Of a stretch of 64,000 bases of DNA, positions 42,891 through 55,164 are shown one piece after another. The position numbers were made by a program, and so were the translations under genes. This stretch comes from Notolepis coatsorum (Eukaryota; Chordata; Actinopteri; Aulopiformes; Paralepididae): assembly GCA_963971535.1 (NCBI GenBank), contig OZ020598.1, positions 94,148,378 through 94,212,377 of the forward strand. Reading direction: 5' to 3'. Numbering within the stretch: position 1 is the stretch's first letter; every line of letters begins with the position of its first letter. The notes beneath the pieces were generated by a model that saw only the letters and a program-made list of their open reading frames with translations, had not been told where the DNA came from and searched no databases.

Positions 42891-43226
42891 CATAGAACTA
42901 ATGTCTTCTATCTGTAATCTAAAGTTAGTTCCTGTTCTCAGTGTCTTGTTTTAACAGATGGTATGGCTTTCATGACAGGCAGAGACTTCCTGTAATCTAT
43001 AACAGACAAATTAAATGATGCATCACAACAATCCACTTGATGAAGTCAAATTGGATGCAACCGAATAATACCACGGCTTGAGTCAAGTGACGACACGGGG
43101 TACAACTCAAGGCTAAATATTGGATTCTCCTCCAATGGTCCACGAAAGCAGACTGATGCATTTGTATTCAATAAAAACACGATGCACGTGCAGATAACGC
43201 TCTGGGCTCTTGCGAGACTCTTGTAG

Positions 43227-44080
43227 TTCAAGTTTCTCAAGTTTCTTTAATAGTTGTCATACAGAAGTACAGAATACTTTTATACAAAATGCTTCTTACT
43301 GTTACGCTCCAGAGACTGTGCTAGACAAGATAAGTATGAAATAACATAGTATAGCATGTAAATTAGAAGTAAAAATGAGGTCACAGTGTTCAGTATAGAC
43401 ATATGTACAATGTTTGATGCAGAATAGACGTAACTGAGTTACCATATAATATACAATATACTATGCAGTGTACTAATATACAATATTATATAGTGCAAAG
43501 CAGAAATGGGATGAGGTACAATTTAGGTACAATTTACAGCAAGGTGTACGAGTTGTAGTGCAAATCCTTTATCAATAAATATAAAGTGTGTTTAGGTGAT
43601 CTAAAGTGTGGAGAGTGGGTGCTGCAGAGTGTTTTTTTTTTTAAAGTGAGTGTGTGCGTGTGGATGTGTGTGCTGTGTGCATTTTATGGTTGTTGTGTAG
43701 TGTTTATTGTTCGTTGAGCAGCCTGATGGCCTGGGGATAGAAGCTTCTTCTGAGTCTTTCTGTGCTTGCCTTGAGACTCCGGTATCGCTTGCCTGACCGC
43801 AGCAGTTCAAAGAGGCAGTTGTTCGGGTGGCTGGAGTCCTTGATGATTCTCTTAGCCTTACCCCTGCACCGCTTGTTGAACGTGTCACTCTTTGTAGTCT
43901 GCTTCGGTCTTGTGCAGTGCTATTCCCAAACCAGGAGGTGATGTTACTCAGTCAGGATGCTCTCTATTGTGCATGAGTAGAAGTTCTTTAGGATCTTCGG
44001 ACTCACTTTGAACTCCCTCAGGCGCCTAAGGAAGTAGAGGCGCTGCCCCGTGCCTTCTTCACTACAGGCAGTGGTAGGCA
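43227..44080 (-). pseudogene. CR1/L2-superclade LINE 3' half, reverse, degraded
   Basis: The reverse strand holds the RT C terminus (around 43720-44080: PNNCLFELLRSGKR, FYPQAIRLLNEQ), broken by stops and frameshifts. Its 3'UTR runs down to CAAGTTTCTTTAATAGTTGT at 43229. The UTR recurs at 61432-61710. It resembles the LINE at 15830-16949. Confidence 0.75.
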
Positions 44081-44347
44081 GTTTCGTCGTGCCTTCTTCA
44101 CTACAGGCAGTAGTAGGCAGTTCCGTTCACGTAGCTAGTTCTAGCAGGGCCACTCTGTTCCCCAGGAAGTGGTGTTGTGCTGATGACCTCATTTGCTGCT
44201 CAGCTTAGGTGTCCCATCTGAGGGGATGTGGTCACACCCGACAGTTGGTACCTGTTGGAAAAACTTGTTGTCTGCACCCATTTGCATTGTGCTCAAGCCT
44301 GGAGAGTTGTACTGCACAGGAGCATAGAGGCCCCCTTTCTGTATCTG

Positions 44348-44693
44348 TCATACACAGGCTCTGTGTGTCTGAACTCTGTCATACACAGGCTCTGTGTGTC
44401 TGAACTCTGTCATACACAGGCTCTGTGTGTCTGAACTCTCTGTCATACACTGGCTCTGTGTGTTTAAACTCTCTGTCATACACAGGCTCTGTGTGTCTGA
44501 ACTCTCTGTCATACACAGGCTCTGTGAGTCTGAACTCTCTGTCATACACTGGCTCTGTGTGTCTGAACTCTCTGTCATACACAGGCTCTGTGTGTCTGAA
44601 CTCTGTCATACACAGGCTCTGTGTGTCTGAACTCTCTGTCATACACAGGCTCTGTGTGTCTGAACTCTCTGTCATACACAGGCTCTGTGTGTC
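44348..44693. repeat. Minisatellite of 11 units (31 or 33 bp)
   Basis: TCATACACAGGCTCTGTGTG units start at 44348, 44379, 44410, 44443, 44476, 44509, 44542, 44575, 44606, 44639 and 44672. The last unit runs directly into the truncated hAT end, so open frames of Cys/Leu/Ser repeats on both strands are artefacts. Confidence 0.95.
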
Positions 44694-45693
44694 TGCACGA
44701 TATTGATTTTTTTGACACCGATACCGATAACTTTATGCTCCTCAAGCCGATACCGATAACCGATATTTATTGTATTATAATATTTTTTTTAACTGTATAT
44801 ATATATATATATATATATATCTATATATTTTTTTATCAAATTTTGTTTTTTTAGTATTTATAAGCTCCGACGTCATCGGTACTGCTATCGGTACTCGAGA
44901 AATTATGGAGTTTTTTTTTGAGGAATTTAAACGTCGCAAACTAATCTTGTTGGCAGTTGTCTATCTCTCCTGCCTCTGTTGTCTCTGCCTGCGCGGGGAG
45001 CTCTGTGCTCTCTGCCTGCTGTGCTCTCTCCTCTCTTCCCCTTCCACACACACACACTCACTCACTCACTCACTCACACACACACACACACACACACAGA
45101 CACGGGTGCTGCGCTGCCACAGACAGCTCTGCTCTCATAATGGCGGACAGAACGAAATGTTCAAAAGTCTGGGTCTATTTTACTAAAGTCGATGCTGACA
45201 ACGCTCGTTGCCACAAGTGCAACAAGACATTTGCCAGTAATGTATAAGCGCTGGTACTTGTCAATGTGGCTGGCGGGGAGATAACGTTAGCTCCGAGTAG
45301 AGTAATGGCTGACAATCCGGAGGTAAATAAACGAACGAGAGCTTCTGATTGGTGGTAAGAAGAAGAGGTGGGTGCAAGCCGTGGGACGTAATTGGCAGAT
45401 CGACTGTCTGTCTCCGAATGTAACGTGACTACGTCACAGCCAAGAAAGGGAGCGCTGGATTTGTGAAAAAGTCCCTGTTTCTAAACCACACGCTATCAGT
45501 TTTACCACAGTACTGGCAAAACGGGAGGAGGCTATAATAAAAACAAGCGCCCTTCATCCAAATCCACCCACACCGGATTTCTTTTAACCAAAAAAATTAT
45601 TATATGTTATCGGAGCTATCAATAACGTTATCGAGTTTATCGGGATGACGTCATAATTGCTGATATCGGCCCGATAATTATCGTGCATCCCTA
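44694..45693. mobile_element. hAT element with a BED-finger exon remnant
   Basis: The right end is ATAATTATCGTGCATCCCTA. The left end TGCACGATATTGA matches it inverted but lacks the outer bases, so the left tip was lost into the adjoining minisatellite and no target duplication remains. Only the start of a transposase is left. Confidence 0.75.
45140..45247 (+). pseudogene. hAT transposase N-terminal BED zinc-finger fragment
   Basis: ATG 45140 opens MADRTKCSKVWVYFTKVD then CHKCNKTFASN before a stop. The aromatic block (S-x-VW-x-YF) followed by C-x2-C is the front half of a BED zinc finger, which binds DNA in hAT transposases. The His pair is absent; the coding stretch may end at a splice donor (AAT|GTATAAG). 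Confidence 0.75.
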
Positions 45694-46311
45694 CTGTAAA
45701 TACACAGGATTTAGCAAGAGATGCTCATTTTCATCCTCAGTCCCCAAACATAAAACGAATGAAATACAAAAACAGAGCAATATAAAAACATGTTAAAACA
45801 AAAGAACAATCATTTACAAATACATGGCTACAAAGCTAAAAGGACCAAAGGTCCTATTATATGGTCATATAATATATTATATGGTTATATGTATGTGTGT
45901 GTCACTGGAATTTCCCAGTGAATTTAGCAGCACTTCTAACAAATCTTCTAACAGTTTTTTCATTTAAAGGTCCACAATTGTTCACTATTTAGGCAATTTT
46001 ACACAATTCCTGTGAGTCTATGGAATACATCTGTAAGGTTTTCTTTTCAATAAAATTCATTGTTTTGCATTTTTAATCGAGTACTTTGGTGCACCACTTT
46101 CTCCCCTTCCAAAGTACAAGCTGTTCTTGGCTGGGCTCCGCCCCCATACTCACAATGCGCTTTGACTGACAGTCACCCACCTGCACTGGCAGATACGCTA
46201 GCATGGAGGAACCTTTTCAAAGCGCACACACACCCGCTCCGTCTCTGTGCGTGTGTGCGCATGTGTGCGCGTGCGTGTATGTGCATGTACGTGACGTAAG
46301 TTGGGCGTGTG

Positions 46312-46612
46312 TGTGTGAGAGGGAGAGACGAGAGGAGAGAAGCGCTGCCGTTCGGCGAGTGTGTGTGTGTGTGTGTGTCTGTGAGAGGGAGAGACGAGAG
46401 GAGAGAAGTGCTGCCGTTCGGCGAGTGTGTGTGTGTGTGTGTGAGTGTGAGAGGGAGAGACGAGAGGAGAGAAGTGCTGCCGTTCGGCGAGTGTGTGTGT
46501 GTCTGTGAGAGGGAGAGACGAGAGGAGAGAAGCGCTGCCGTTCGGCGAGTGTGTGTGTGAGTCTGTGTCTGTGAGAGGGAGAGACGAGAGGAGAGAAGCG
46601 CTGCCGTTCGGC

Positions 46613-46665
<53 letters not shown>

Positions 46666-46710
46666 TCTGTGTCTGTGAGAGGGAGAGACGAGAGGAGAGA
46701 AGCGCTGCCG
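46312..46710. repeat. Composite minisatellite, six units with GT runs
   Basis: Six copies of GAGAGGGAGAGACGAGAGGA then GAGAAG(C/T)GCTGCCG, mostly followed by TTCGGCGAGT and a (GT)n run of changing length, up to about 22 units at 46615-46662. Confidence 0.95.
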
Positions 46711-47048
46711 GTAAAGCAAGAGTCTCATCTCCGCCGCGGCTGAGTCTCCTGAACAACAGCATGTAGCCCTGGCCCATTGCTTGTGGAGCACTATATCATT
46801 AGGAAACGATTAGGAACACTGTCGAACACTTTTGAGGAAGTGCTGACAGTGGAACAGCTGAAGGTGGCAACTCTGCTGTCGAAACCGCTTCCGCATAATA
46901 ATTTCCACTCGCTGCTTGCCCGTTTTGCTAATAATTTCAACGTTATGCTAAGTGCTAACTCGTCGAATCACAGTCGATTGTGGGCGGGCGGTGGCAGACC
47001 AGCACCTCTTCACGTCGCAGAGCGAGTCAATTCAGAATGGCTTGTTTC

Positions 47049-47536
47049 GGCGGTCAGTTGGCGTAACGGAGATTGCGTTCGTCACCAACACCGGAGACGC
47101 TGGATTCGCCTGTTCGAATCCAGCTCACAGCTCCGGGGTTGTCACCAGCTTGGCTGGCCGTTCACACTAATACAATTGGCTGTATTAGAGGGTGGGAAAG
47201 CTGGCGGGGTGGGTCCGGGTCGTTGTAAACAGCGACTCCTACAGTTCGGTCGGGGCGCCTGCTCAGCGCAGATAGGATCTAAGGGGGGTAGTGTGATCCT
47301 TCCACACGTTACACCCTCTCAGTGAGAGTCCGCGCTGCCAGGTGAAAAGAAGCGGTTGATTGGCTAGACGTGTGTCGGAGGAAGCACGTGGTAGCCTCCA
47401 CCCTCCCAGACCGACTGTGGGGGGTAAGTGCGCAGCGACCGGGAAGGGGATTGGGAATTGGCATAACGACTAACATTGGGATGGGAGAAAATCGGAGGAA
47501 AAAGGAGGGGGAAAAAGATAAAAAAATAAAATAAAA
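47049..47536 (+). mobile_element. tRNA-derived SINE, family 1, forward
   Basis: Box A-like TTGGCGTAACGGAG and box B GTTCGAATCC (near 47115) are followed by TACAATTGGCTGTATTAGAG and an A-rich tail (AAAATAAAATAAAAAA). Flanks AAT(G/T)GCTTGTTTC at 47036-47048 and 47537-47549 are the target duplication. About 488 bp. Confidence 0.87.
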
Positions 47537-47695
47537 AATTGCTTGTTTCAGTGGGGGGCGTTCTTGTCTCAGATGAACTGCGGAAACAGGACTTGGTACA
47601 GATTTCACATTTTGTCAGTGTTGGTACAACCCCACATTGCTTGAAAACAATGCAAAACACTGGAAAAGGCCATTTTTACAATAGGGGACCTTTAA

Positions 47696-49700
47696 CTTAG
47701 GAGGCCAACTGTATGCAACATTGTTTTGTATGGCACATGGTTAGTCTACGCCGTTAACCCTCTCAGGTCAGAGCTCCCGTGAGCGGGAGGACACCTTTGA
47801 TGAAAAGGTGTCAAAACGGCCTCATCTCGGCGGAGAGAGGATTTTTCAGAAATGCCCCAAAGTTGCACGATTCAGAATTAGGTAAAAAAAACGCGCCCAC
47901 TCACTTGCTGTGTGAATTCTGTGAACAACGACCTGCTGTATTTTCACACAGGCTCATTTGGTCATTACGTGGACTTAGGACTCCAGGCTGAAAAATCAGC
48001 ATTAGCATTTGTACAGCCCTTGTAATGTGTAAACTGTGCTGCAGGAGTCCAGTGCACCCTGAGAAAGATTAGATTGTACTTTATTCATTCATTATATTAT
48101 ATTGGCATACAACGAGTTTTGGGACTCAAACTTAACTCATCGACTTAAATAAAAAAAAATCATTTGGCGGAGCCGGTGTTCTGCACTGGCTGCAGGCAGC
48201 AGCAGCCAGCTGCCAGGTGCTAGTCAGTTTGTGTAAAAATGGCACGCACAATATAAATCAATCTTCATTACGACTTTAAAAACATAGCCATTAACATTAC
48301 ATAGGCCTACACACATCTTGCCATAGCGTTTGGGGTTTGTAAACACAACGCACGTTTTAACTATGGTAGCCCGACGCAGCCCGCAAGCTAATACTGTAGT
48401 CAATGAAATGTCACCGTAGCTACTAGCTACTGTAGTAGAGGAGGAAATGGGAGTCTGAGAGGCGGGGTGTTTAAAGACAATGATAGGCGTTTATTCAACA
48501 TCCAAGAAGGCTAACATACAACTGTGTTTTACTAACTCCAACCGGGACTATTGCCGCTTTTCCACTGCATGTTGATGTCGTCTCCTCCTAACGTTACCGG
48601 AGCTGATAACATTGTCTGAGCTGGTGGTCCGTGACGCTAAAATGTCCGTGGGGACCCGGCGCCAACCCATAGATAGTTCCAACTCACCGAATTACGTAAT
48701 CCACCACAGTTGCACTCAATATTTAAATAATGTTAGTCTAAATAAATGTAGACAGAAACATAATCATTTCAAACAGAAAACGAATCTTTCCATTAAGAAC
48801 TGACAATCAGGGAATTTAAACATGGTTGACATTGTTTTTGTGTGTTTATATTAAAGAAAGGAAAGTCTAGTGCTGGCTGAGCATATTGTTTGTTTGCACT
48901 AAGTTAATACTTTGACAAATGTAGCCTATATTTTTCAGTCAGTTCGGTCTTTGTGTGCCAAACATTATTTAAGGCTGTAAACACTGTAAACCTTTTACTT
49001 TATTTTTAATAAATGAGAAGCATGTTTAGATTTGAGTGTTAAATTTTTTTTTAATAAAAATTTACATATATCGAACTGAAAACCGTGACCCCAAAATCGT
49101 GATACGAACCAAACCGTCCCATTTTGTGAACCGTCCCACCCCTACCGTTTATCATAAAAATTCAGTGCCCCCGAAATACAAAAAAAGCCCCCGAAAATCA
49201 ATTAAGGGGGGCAAAAAAAGCCCTTGAAAAAAAATGTTAATTTCTAACCCTGATTGGCCAAAATTTAGTCGACAAAAGAAAAAAATATATATATATAATA
49301 TTTTTTTTGTATCATTCCGTTTGGGCTGTGGGGGGTGCTTAATGTCTGAAGGAGTCGACTGAAGGCTTCTTGTCCTCTGCAAAAGCATGCAATTGGTCCA
49401 CTGATGGATACATCTTGATATTTGTCTAGTCTAGTGTGTTCATTAGATGGGTGAAATCCTCTTTCAGTGCCTCTGTGCCTGTTTTCGTAGGCAGTTAGCC
49501 TCTGGTATGCGTGCCATTAGCATTAGCCACGCTTCTAGGCCTCTTTTCTTTTGGAAAGAATGATTAAAAAAAAGAAATAATAATAATAATAATTATAATT
49601 CTTTTTAATTTTTTTTGTATTCGACTAAGAGGTTGGCAGTCGACTACGGCTCCTTTAGACCGATTAGTCGACTAATCGACTAATGGGGGTCAGCCCTACT
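47696..49700. other. Intron with DNA-element ends, no gene
   Basis: CGTTAACCCTCTCAGGTC at about 47754 looks like a TTAA-type left end. AACCGTCCCACCCCTA near 49144 and GGGGGTCAGCCCTA near 49698 look like hAT right ends whose partners I could not place. No coding region recognised. Confidence 0.4.
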
Positions 49701-49924
49701 ATGATGTCTACCTGTAGCTACATCAGGTACACACAATGGAGCGCCACTTAGTGACCAAACATGGCACTGCAACTAAATAACAACACATAAATACAATAGG
49801 CACATTTGTGACTGTTACAAATATAACATGTTTTATACTCGTGCTACAAGATTTTGGCCTGTGCTACAAAACTATCAACCTCTGTAGCACCAGTGCTATG
49901 TGCAAAAAAAGTACAGCCCTGAAC

Positions 49925-50046
49925 CCATTGACCATATTCAGACAGCGTCCATTTTGCTCTTGTGTCATGCTCCGGTTGGGATAAAGAAGTCCCGGCCTGA
50001 GCATGACATGGGAGCGAGGTGGCCGCCATGTGAATATGGTCCATTA
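49925..50046. repeat. Imperfect inverted repeat, small MITE
   Basis: CCATTGACCATATTCA at the left and TGAATATGGTCCATTAG at the right, with TCATGCTCC and GAGCATGACA facing each other nearer the middle. Confidence 0.65.
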
Positions 50047-50267
50047 GCCGTAGCTTGTAGTAGTATTCGTAGTAGTGACAGGAATATTTAGGAAAGTAGA
50101 TTTAGGACCACTGCTGTAAAGAAAGACTTTGCAAATAAACCATTTGGATATCTTTACTTTGCACTGGAGCGGCTGTGGACATTGCTTTTCTTTATCATCA
50201 CAAGTAAGTAATTTCACCAGTGGAGTGGATCGTCATAATTTTTTTGGTGCCGTGACCAAAAAAATAT

Positions 50268-50340
50268 TCAATTCATAGTGACATTTATGACATACATGAC
50301 ATTTATGGCATAGCGACATACATGACATACAGGTATATGG
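50268..50340 (-). mobile_element. CR1/L2-type LINE 3'UTR scrap, reverse
   Basis: AATTCATAGTGACATTTATG and GGCATAGCGACATACATGAC match the reversed UTR seen at 58390-58470. Confidence 0.6.
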
Positions 50341-51160
50341 TATGGGATAACAGGAAATAATAATGAAAAAAGGTAGAGGGGTGGACCTGGCTCCCGGCCT
50401 ATACCCTGCATCCTCCTTGGGATGACGCACATTGTTTTGAATCTTTTGAGCAGCAAGGCACACTGGGTAGCTACAAGTTTACTAGCAGGACCAAGCTAAT
50501 GTTGGTAGTTAGCTCGTTTGCTGAAAATGAACTAGTTAATCAGGACATAGAGAAGACAGACTAGATATATAACACCATCAATGGGATACGGGGGTGTCGT
50601 GAGTAATAACCCCTGTTTGGAGTAATTGTCTGTCTTTTAGTTTGGGTTTAATGGGGCTCAAACTTGCTGAATGATTATCCCCCAATTTTAGCGAAGGCCG
50701 CAAATCCGCGGTTCTTGGAGACATCTTGGAACATGGATCAATATACACACCTCGAGTGCATTGGATCGCTTTCGAGACGCAAGAATCAATATGCTTTCGG
50801 CGTTTATTGCGTCATACAGCAGATCGACGTCAAATAATTGGATATTTTTTTCTCCAGACGCATCGGCCAGAGGTAAGAGGAATCTAACGTTATTTCCAGC
50901 TCGATTGTCCATTTATTTCATAGCAATCTGTCCGATCAACGTATGGTGTCTTACTAAAGAAAGCCGTTAGTGACAATCAAGGAATCATAAATGACCCCCC
51001 CCCCCCCCCATTTCCTTCACGCATGATGGAGCATAATCTATAGCGATCATATGCATTTAAAAAATTTTATATAGTGTGTGTATAGGGACGAAACGCAAAT
51101 GTATAATACGCGTCAGGGCCTATCGCGCACGTTCTAGGAATTACTGCTATACAGTCTAAA
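50341..51160. other. Intron, nothing recognised
   Basis: No element ends or coding region recognised except a C-run at 50995-51009. Confidence 0.35.
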
Positions 51161-51388
51161 AACATACTTATATTCTCGACGGTACTAACACGACAATGTA
51201 TGAATGGAAAAATATAACGTTCCCACATCCGGAATGATAGATACCCGATGTTGAATGGGCCATAGTAATGTCGATATAGCTATAATATTTAAAAAGTTAT
51301 AGCCCTGCAAAGAAGGTGAGCCACTCCATAGGCTTACAGCACTGGCAGAGAGTGGTAAAGATGGGTATACTGCATGGCACCCAATGTG
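51161..51388. mobile_element. piggyBac-like right end
   Basis: GGCACCCAATGTG followed by TTAA (51389-51392). The preceding 150 bp resemble 14979-15130, including AAAAAGTTATAGCCCTGCAA. The left end was not found. Confidence 0.6.
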
Positions 51389-51557
51389 TTAACCACTAAC
51401 GAACGCACGTGCAGAACTTTTTTTCCCGTGCAGAATTGTATTCAAAACTCCAAATTCACCCCTTCCCAAAATATAATTTGCGCAAAGGGCCGGGTGTTCA
51501 ACCCACACACAACACTGAGAGATTACCTGTAATTTAGCATAGCCTCATAGTGTGGCG

Positions 51558-51560
<3 letters not shown>

Positions 51561-51601
<41 letters not shown>
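51561..51601. repeat. (CA)n microsatellite
   Basis: About 20 uninterrupted AC units. Confidence 0.95.
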
Positions 51602-51604
<3 letters not shown>

Positions 51605-51738
51605 GTGCACTCTCTCTCTCAGTGCGTGAGGTGGTGGTAGATTGAGAAGGGGCTGTCTCTCGGAGATCAAATGAATGATATGAAACGGGACCTGCATGCC
51701 GCTTTTTTCTCTATTCAATAACGTTTTACCCTGAGGGA

Positions 51739-51957
51739 TGATTTACAATGAAGTGCTAAAACAAAGTAGGCTACTTACATTCTTGACGCTAGAACTCCCA
51801 AAATAGTGTTGGCACAAAATAGTGTTGGGCTGTTTTTTCACAATTGAATTATTTCCGATTTCAATATAGAATATTCGTTGACAGCCCCTACACGTACAAT
51901 TAGTTACTCCACACTACATCACCCCTGAGTGGAACATAGAAAACCAAACTTTCCCCC
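51739..51957. repeat. Short copy of a repeat also at 54181-54618
   Basis: GATTTACAATGAAGTGCTAA through ATAGTGTTGG, then GGGCTGTTTTTTCACAATTG through GAACATAGAAAACCAAACT. Compared with the other copy it lacks about 230 bp in the middle. The inner GTTGACAGCCCCTA looks like a hAT right end. Confidence 0.8.
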
Positions 51958-52519
51958 ACTGTACCGAAAACCCGTACCGAACCGTGACTTCAAAACCGAG
52001 GTATGTACCGAACCGTGGTTTTTGTGTACCGTTACACCCCTAGAAACTAGTATTTGTTGTGCTGCAAAAAAAAATGGGTCACCTTGCAAAGTGCTTCCCC
52101 AGCTATGTTTGTAGTAAAACTGCTTGAGGCATGTGTTGGCATGGAAACCATGAATTAATATCCACCATTGTCTATTGAAATAGATATTCAGTATGAAGTT
52201 ACACCTTTTGAACACCAGAAGATGATACTACAGGTCCAGAGGAGAGGCATCCTAACTGCCCGAGACACACTGGACACAGAGGAGAGGCTCACTGTGGAGA
52301 AGGAGTTGGGACTAAACATGAATTCAATAAAACAACACAGTGTAACACTGGGCTGATGCCATCCCTACTGGAGTGACTACACACTGCAGATGTACAGGAA
52401 CAGGGGGGGGGGGGGGGGGGCTGATTCTGAAGCCACCTAACTGAGAGGAGGGGTGGATTATGTGCAAAATATTTCTCACAATCACTCAGTTGGATCAGGT
52501 TTCCCCAAACTGTTTTTAA

Positions 52520-53245
52520 AGGGGAACTATCTTATAAATGGCCCTTTTCAGTTTTTAGCATTGTTTCCTAGCTATGTGGACTCATTATTAATAGGATCTA
52601 TATCTCTAATTCTCATATTGGCACATTCTTCCAATTCTCCTCACAATATTCACCCTCACTGAAAATCTGAAAATGTGCATATCTATGATGTCTGTTACGA
52701 CCCTGGCTCAAAGGGAAGCAACATTAGTGCACACAGACATTAATGGTCTGTGTTTAAACCAAAAAACTATTCTAATTATTATAACTAGCTCAAACTAAAG
52801 ATAAAAAATGGTGAACAGGGAAGAGACACTGTTTCCACAATCTCTTCTAGCAACAGTCACCCTGCATGTGTGGGTGAGGAAGTGCCTTTAAGCCCACCAG
52901 GCAGGTGTCCAATTAGCAGCAATCAGCTAATTAGCAGCAATCACCTGCATGCACAGTGACAGGAGTAACCAAGATCATGGTACATAACAATGTCAGAGGT
53001 TTCTCAGCTGCATAATAATGTGGCAGTTGATGTGGCAGTTGGCACCAGGCCACACAGTGGTTGGAGCTGCAGCCTCAAAATGGCTTAAGATCTTAAGGTA
53101 GAAAAATGCTGTTTTTGAGTACTTGATTAGAAATACAAAACAATAAAAAAAAATTGAAGGAAACCTTACAGAGGTGTTCCATAGACTCACAGGAATTGTG
53201 TAAAAGTGCCCAAATAGTGAAAGAAATAGTAAAATAGTTCCCCTT
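52520..53245. mobile_element. TTAA-site MITE, Kolobok-like
   Basis: TTAA at 52516-52519 and 53246-53249 flank inverted ends AGGGGAACTAT and ATAGTTCCCCT. 726 bp without coding capacity. Confidence 0.72.
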
Positions 53246-53249
53246 TAAC

Positions 53250-54180
53250 CTTTTGGTGCAGCTGTGTTTGGCCACCAGCAGTCGGAGTGCCTAGTAGTGG
53301 TACCGTTTGGCAAATCTATATACATTCTTGGGAGAATCACACGTGAATGTGGCCTGATTTGATCTTACTTCTGGTTTAGGGGTTTGTTCTGATGAAGACG
53401 CACCCTGCGTCAAAACGTTAGTTGTTAATAAAGTTCATTGCCTTTACTCTGTGCTCTAGTGTTCTATTTTAAAGGCCTAACGTCTCTCCTTCCTGCCATG
53501 CCAGAGCACTTGATGCTGCCAAGAGGAGGCCTGTGGAATAAAACAAAAGCGTTTCTAGTTCTGTGGGGAAATCCCAGGGCTTTTAAAGGGGACATTGCTA
53601 CACAGGAAGGGCCACTTCAACTTGGAGCTGATTAGACACTCCAGGGAAGTGTAATCGGTCACCAGGGGAACAGATACTATCTTGTCACATTATACATTTA
53701 ACCCTCGTGTTACCCTCCTTTACACCCTTTATCCTTGGGGTCCTTTTGACCCCAGCCGTTTAAACCTCCAGAAAATTATCATGATCAAAACTGTTACCCA
53801 AATGTAGGTTTCAGGTGCTTTATGTTTCTTTGTTGACAACCTAAATAACCATTTCATTAAAGCATTACCCCCACTTCCCCCCCCCACCCACCCCATTATA
53901 CATCCAGAATATATATTTTGTGGCTATTGAAAAATATATAAATCACCATAAAGTCTCACTGATTGACATAACATTTTAAAGAAAGATCTTTGCTGCAAGT
54001 TTGTTACGATCTCGTAGGCCCTGTCTCGTTTCTGTCATCAAAGCATATGACACAAGATATAATATGCAATATCTTTAGAGACATGGTGGCTGGTCATGGT
54101 CAGCGTTCCAAAGACTTGCTGTTGCTTCTCCTTTTAGTTTGTACACTCTGAGAATGTAGGCTTGCAAGTGGGTCCCATCC
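53250..54180. other. Intron, mostly unrecognised
   Basis: GATGAAGACGCACCCTGCGT near 53392, followed by an AATAAAG tail, resembles an interspersed repeat with a related copy near 62108. TTAACCCTCGTGTTACCC at 53698 looks like the left end of another TTAA element. Confidence 0.4.
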
Positions 54181-54618
54181 GATTTACAATGAAGTGCTAA
54201 AACAAAGTAGGCTACTTACATTCTTGACGCTAGAACTCTCAAAATAGTGTTGGCACAAAAAAGAAGGTAGGCCAGCTGTAGTTTACATACAGTAGCTTGC
54301 ATGAAACTGTCTCGAGGTTCCACAAGTTAATCAGAAGTAAAGTATTTCCAACCGGGGCTTGCGATTGCTCAGAGTGAAAATCACTGTCTTCGTTGTTGTT
54401 GATGTTGTTGTTCATTAAGTGGCACGTTGTTCAGCTCAATGACATCACGTGTCTCCTGTCCGTCATGCAGCACATATAGGCCACGCCCACCGTGGGCTGT
54501 TTTTTCACAATTGAATTATTTCCGATTTCAATATAGAATATTCGTTGACAGCCCCTACACGTACAATTAGTTACTCCACACTACATCACCCCTGAGTGGA
54601 ACATAGAAAACCAAACTA
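54181..54618. repeat. Long copy of the 51739-51957 repeat
   Basis: Has both outer blocks of the shorter copy plus an extra middle (about 54261-54494). Confidence 0.8.
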
Positions 54619-55164
54619 GTTTAAAAACTATTAAAAAAGTTAAACATAATAGACAATTTACAATGAAATAGCACCATGATGACAATTGTATTACAAGATA
54701 AATACACAAAAAACATGTCATGTTACATTGGAATTCCTACTGTGGTATGATATGAAGAGTTAATTTACAAAAACATATATCTCCGTAATTACAGTATCTA
54801 GTCATTTTTAGAAATCATGTTTTTGTATTGTGCATTCCAGGTAATATCACTGAAACCTTTTGATCAAGTAAAAATAACAATACACAAAATCAAACGTATT
54901 GAAATTTGTTTAGATTTTCAATGAACAATAACGGCTTTTGTGACAACTCAGTCGTGGTTCAGAATGGACTGTCTTAACAGTAACTCAGGGTTCAGAATGG
55001 GTTCACATTTCCTTTCAAGGATTTCCATTCATAGGTCTTTGCAAATTAATTCTTCAGTGAGAGAGTGAGCGACTGTTTTCTACAGTATCTGTGACGATCT
55101 GGGTCTCTATCTGTCACCATGTTTGTTTGCATAATGTATCTAACCTAATCTAATCTAAATACAT
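54619..55164. other. Intron, nothing recognised
   Basis: AT-rich sequence with no element ends or coding region that I can name. Confidence 0.35.

Larger units (their letters stand above)
45968..47691. mobile_element. TTAA-site DNA element, Kolobok-like, with internal insertions
   Basis: TTAA at 45964-45967 and 47692-47695 flank AGGTCCAC and GGGGACCT ends. Purine-starting ends with TTAA fit Kolobok better than piggyBac. CACAATTCCTGTGAGTCTAT near the left end recurs inverted near the right end of the 52520-53245 element, so they are related. A minisatellite and a SINE lie inside. Confidence 0.55.

Noticed and set aside
44348-44706. Cys-rich repeat peptides
   Set aside because: They are translations of the 31/33-bp minisatellite in several frames.
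46198-46791. His/Thr- and Val/Cys-repeat proteins of up to 197 codons
   Set aside because: These are translations of GT/CA runs and the six-unit minisatellite, open in several frames on both strands.
50688-50970. Short overlapping ORFs on both strands (about 70 codons)
   Set aside because: No conserved motif, no repeat or exon signals I could defend.
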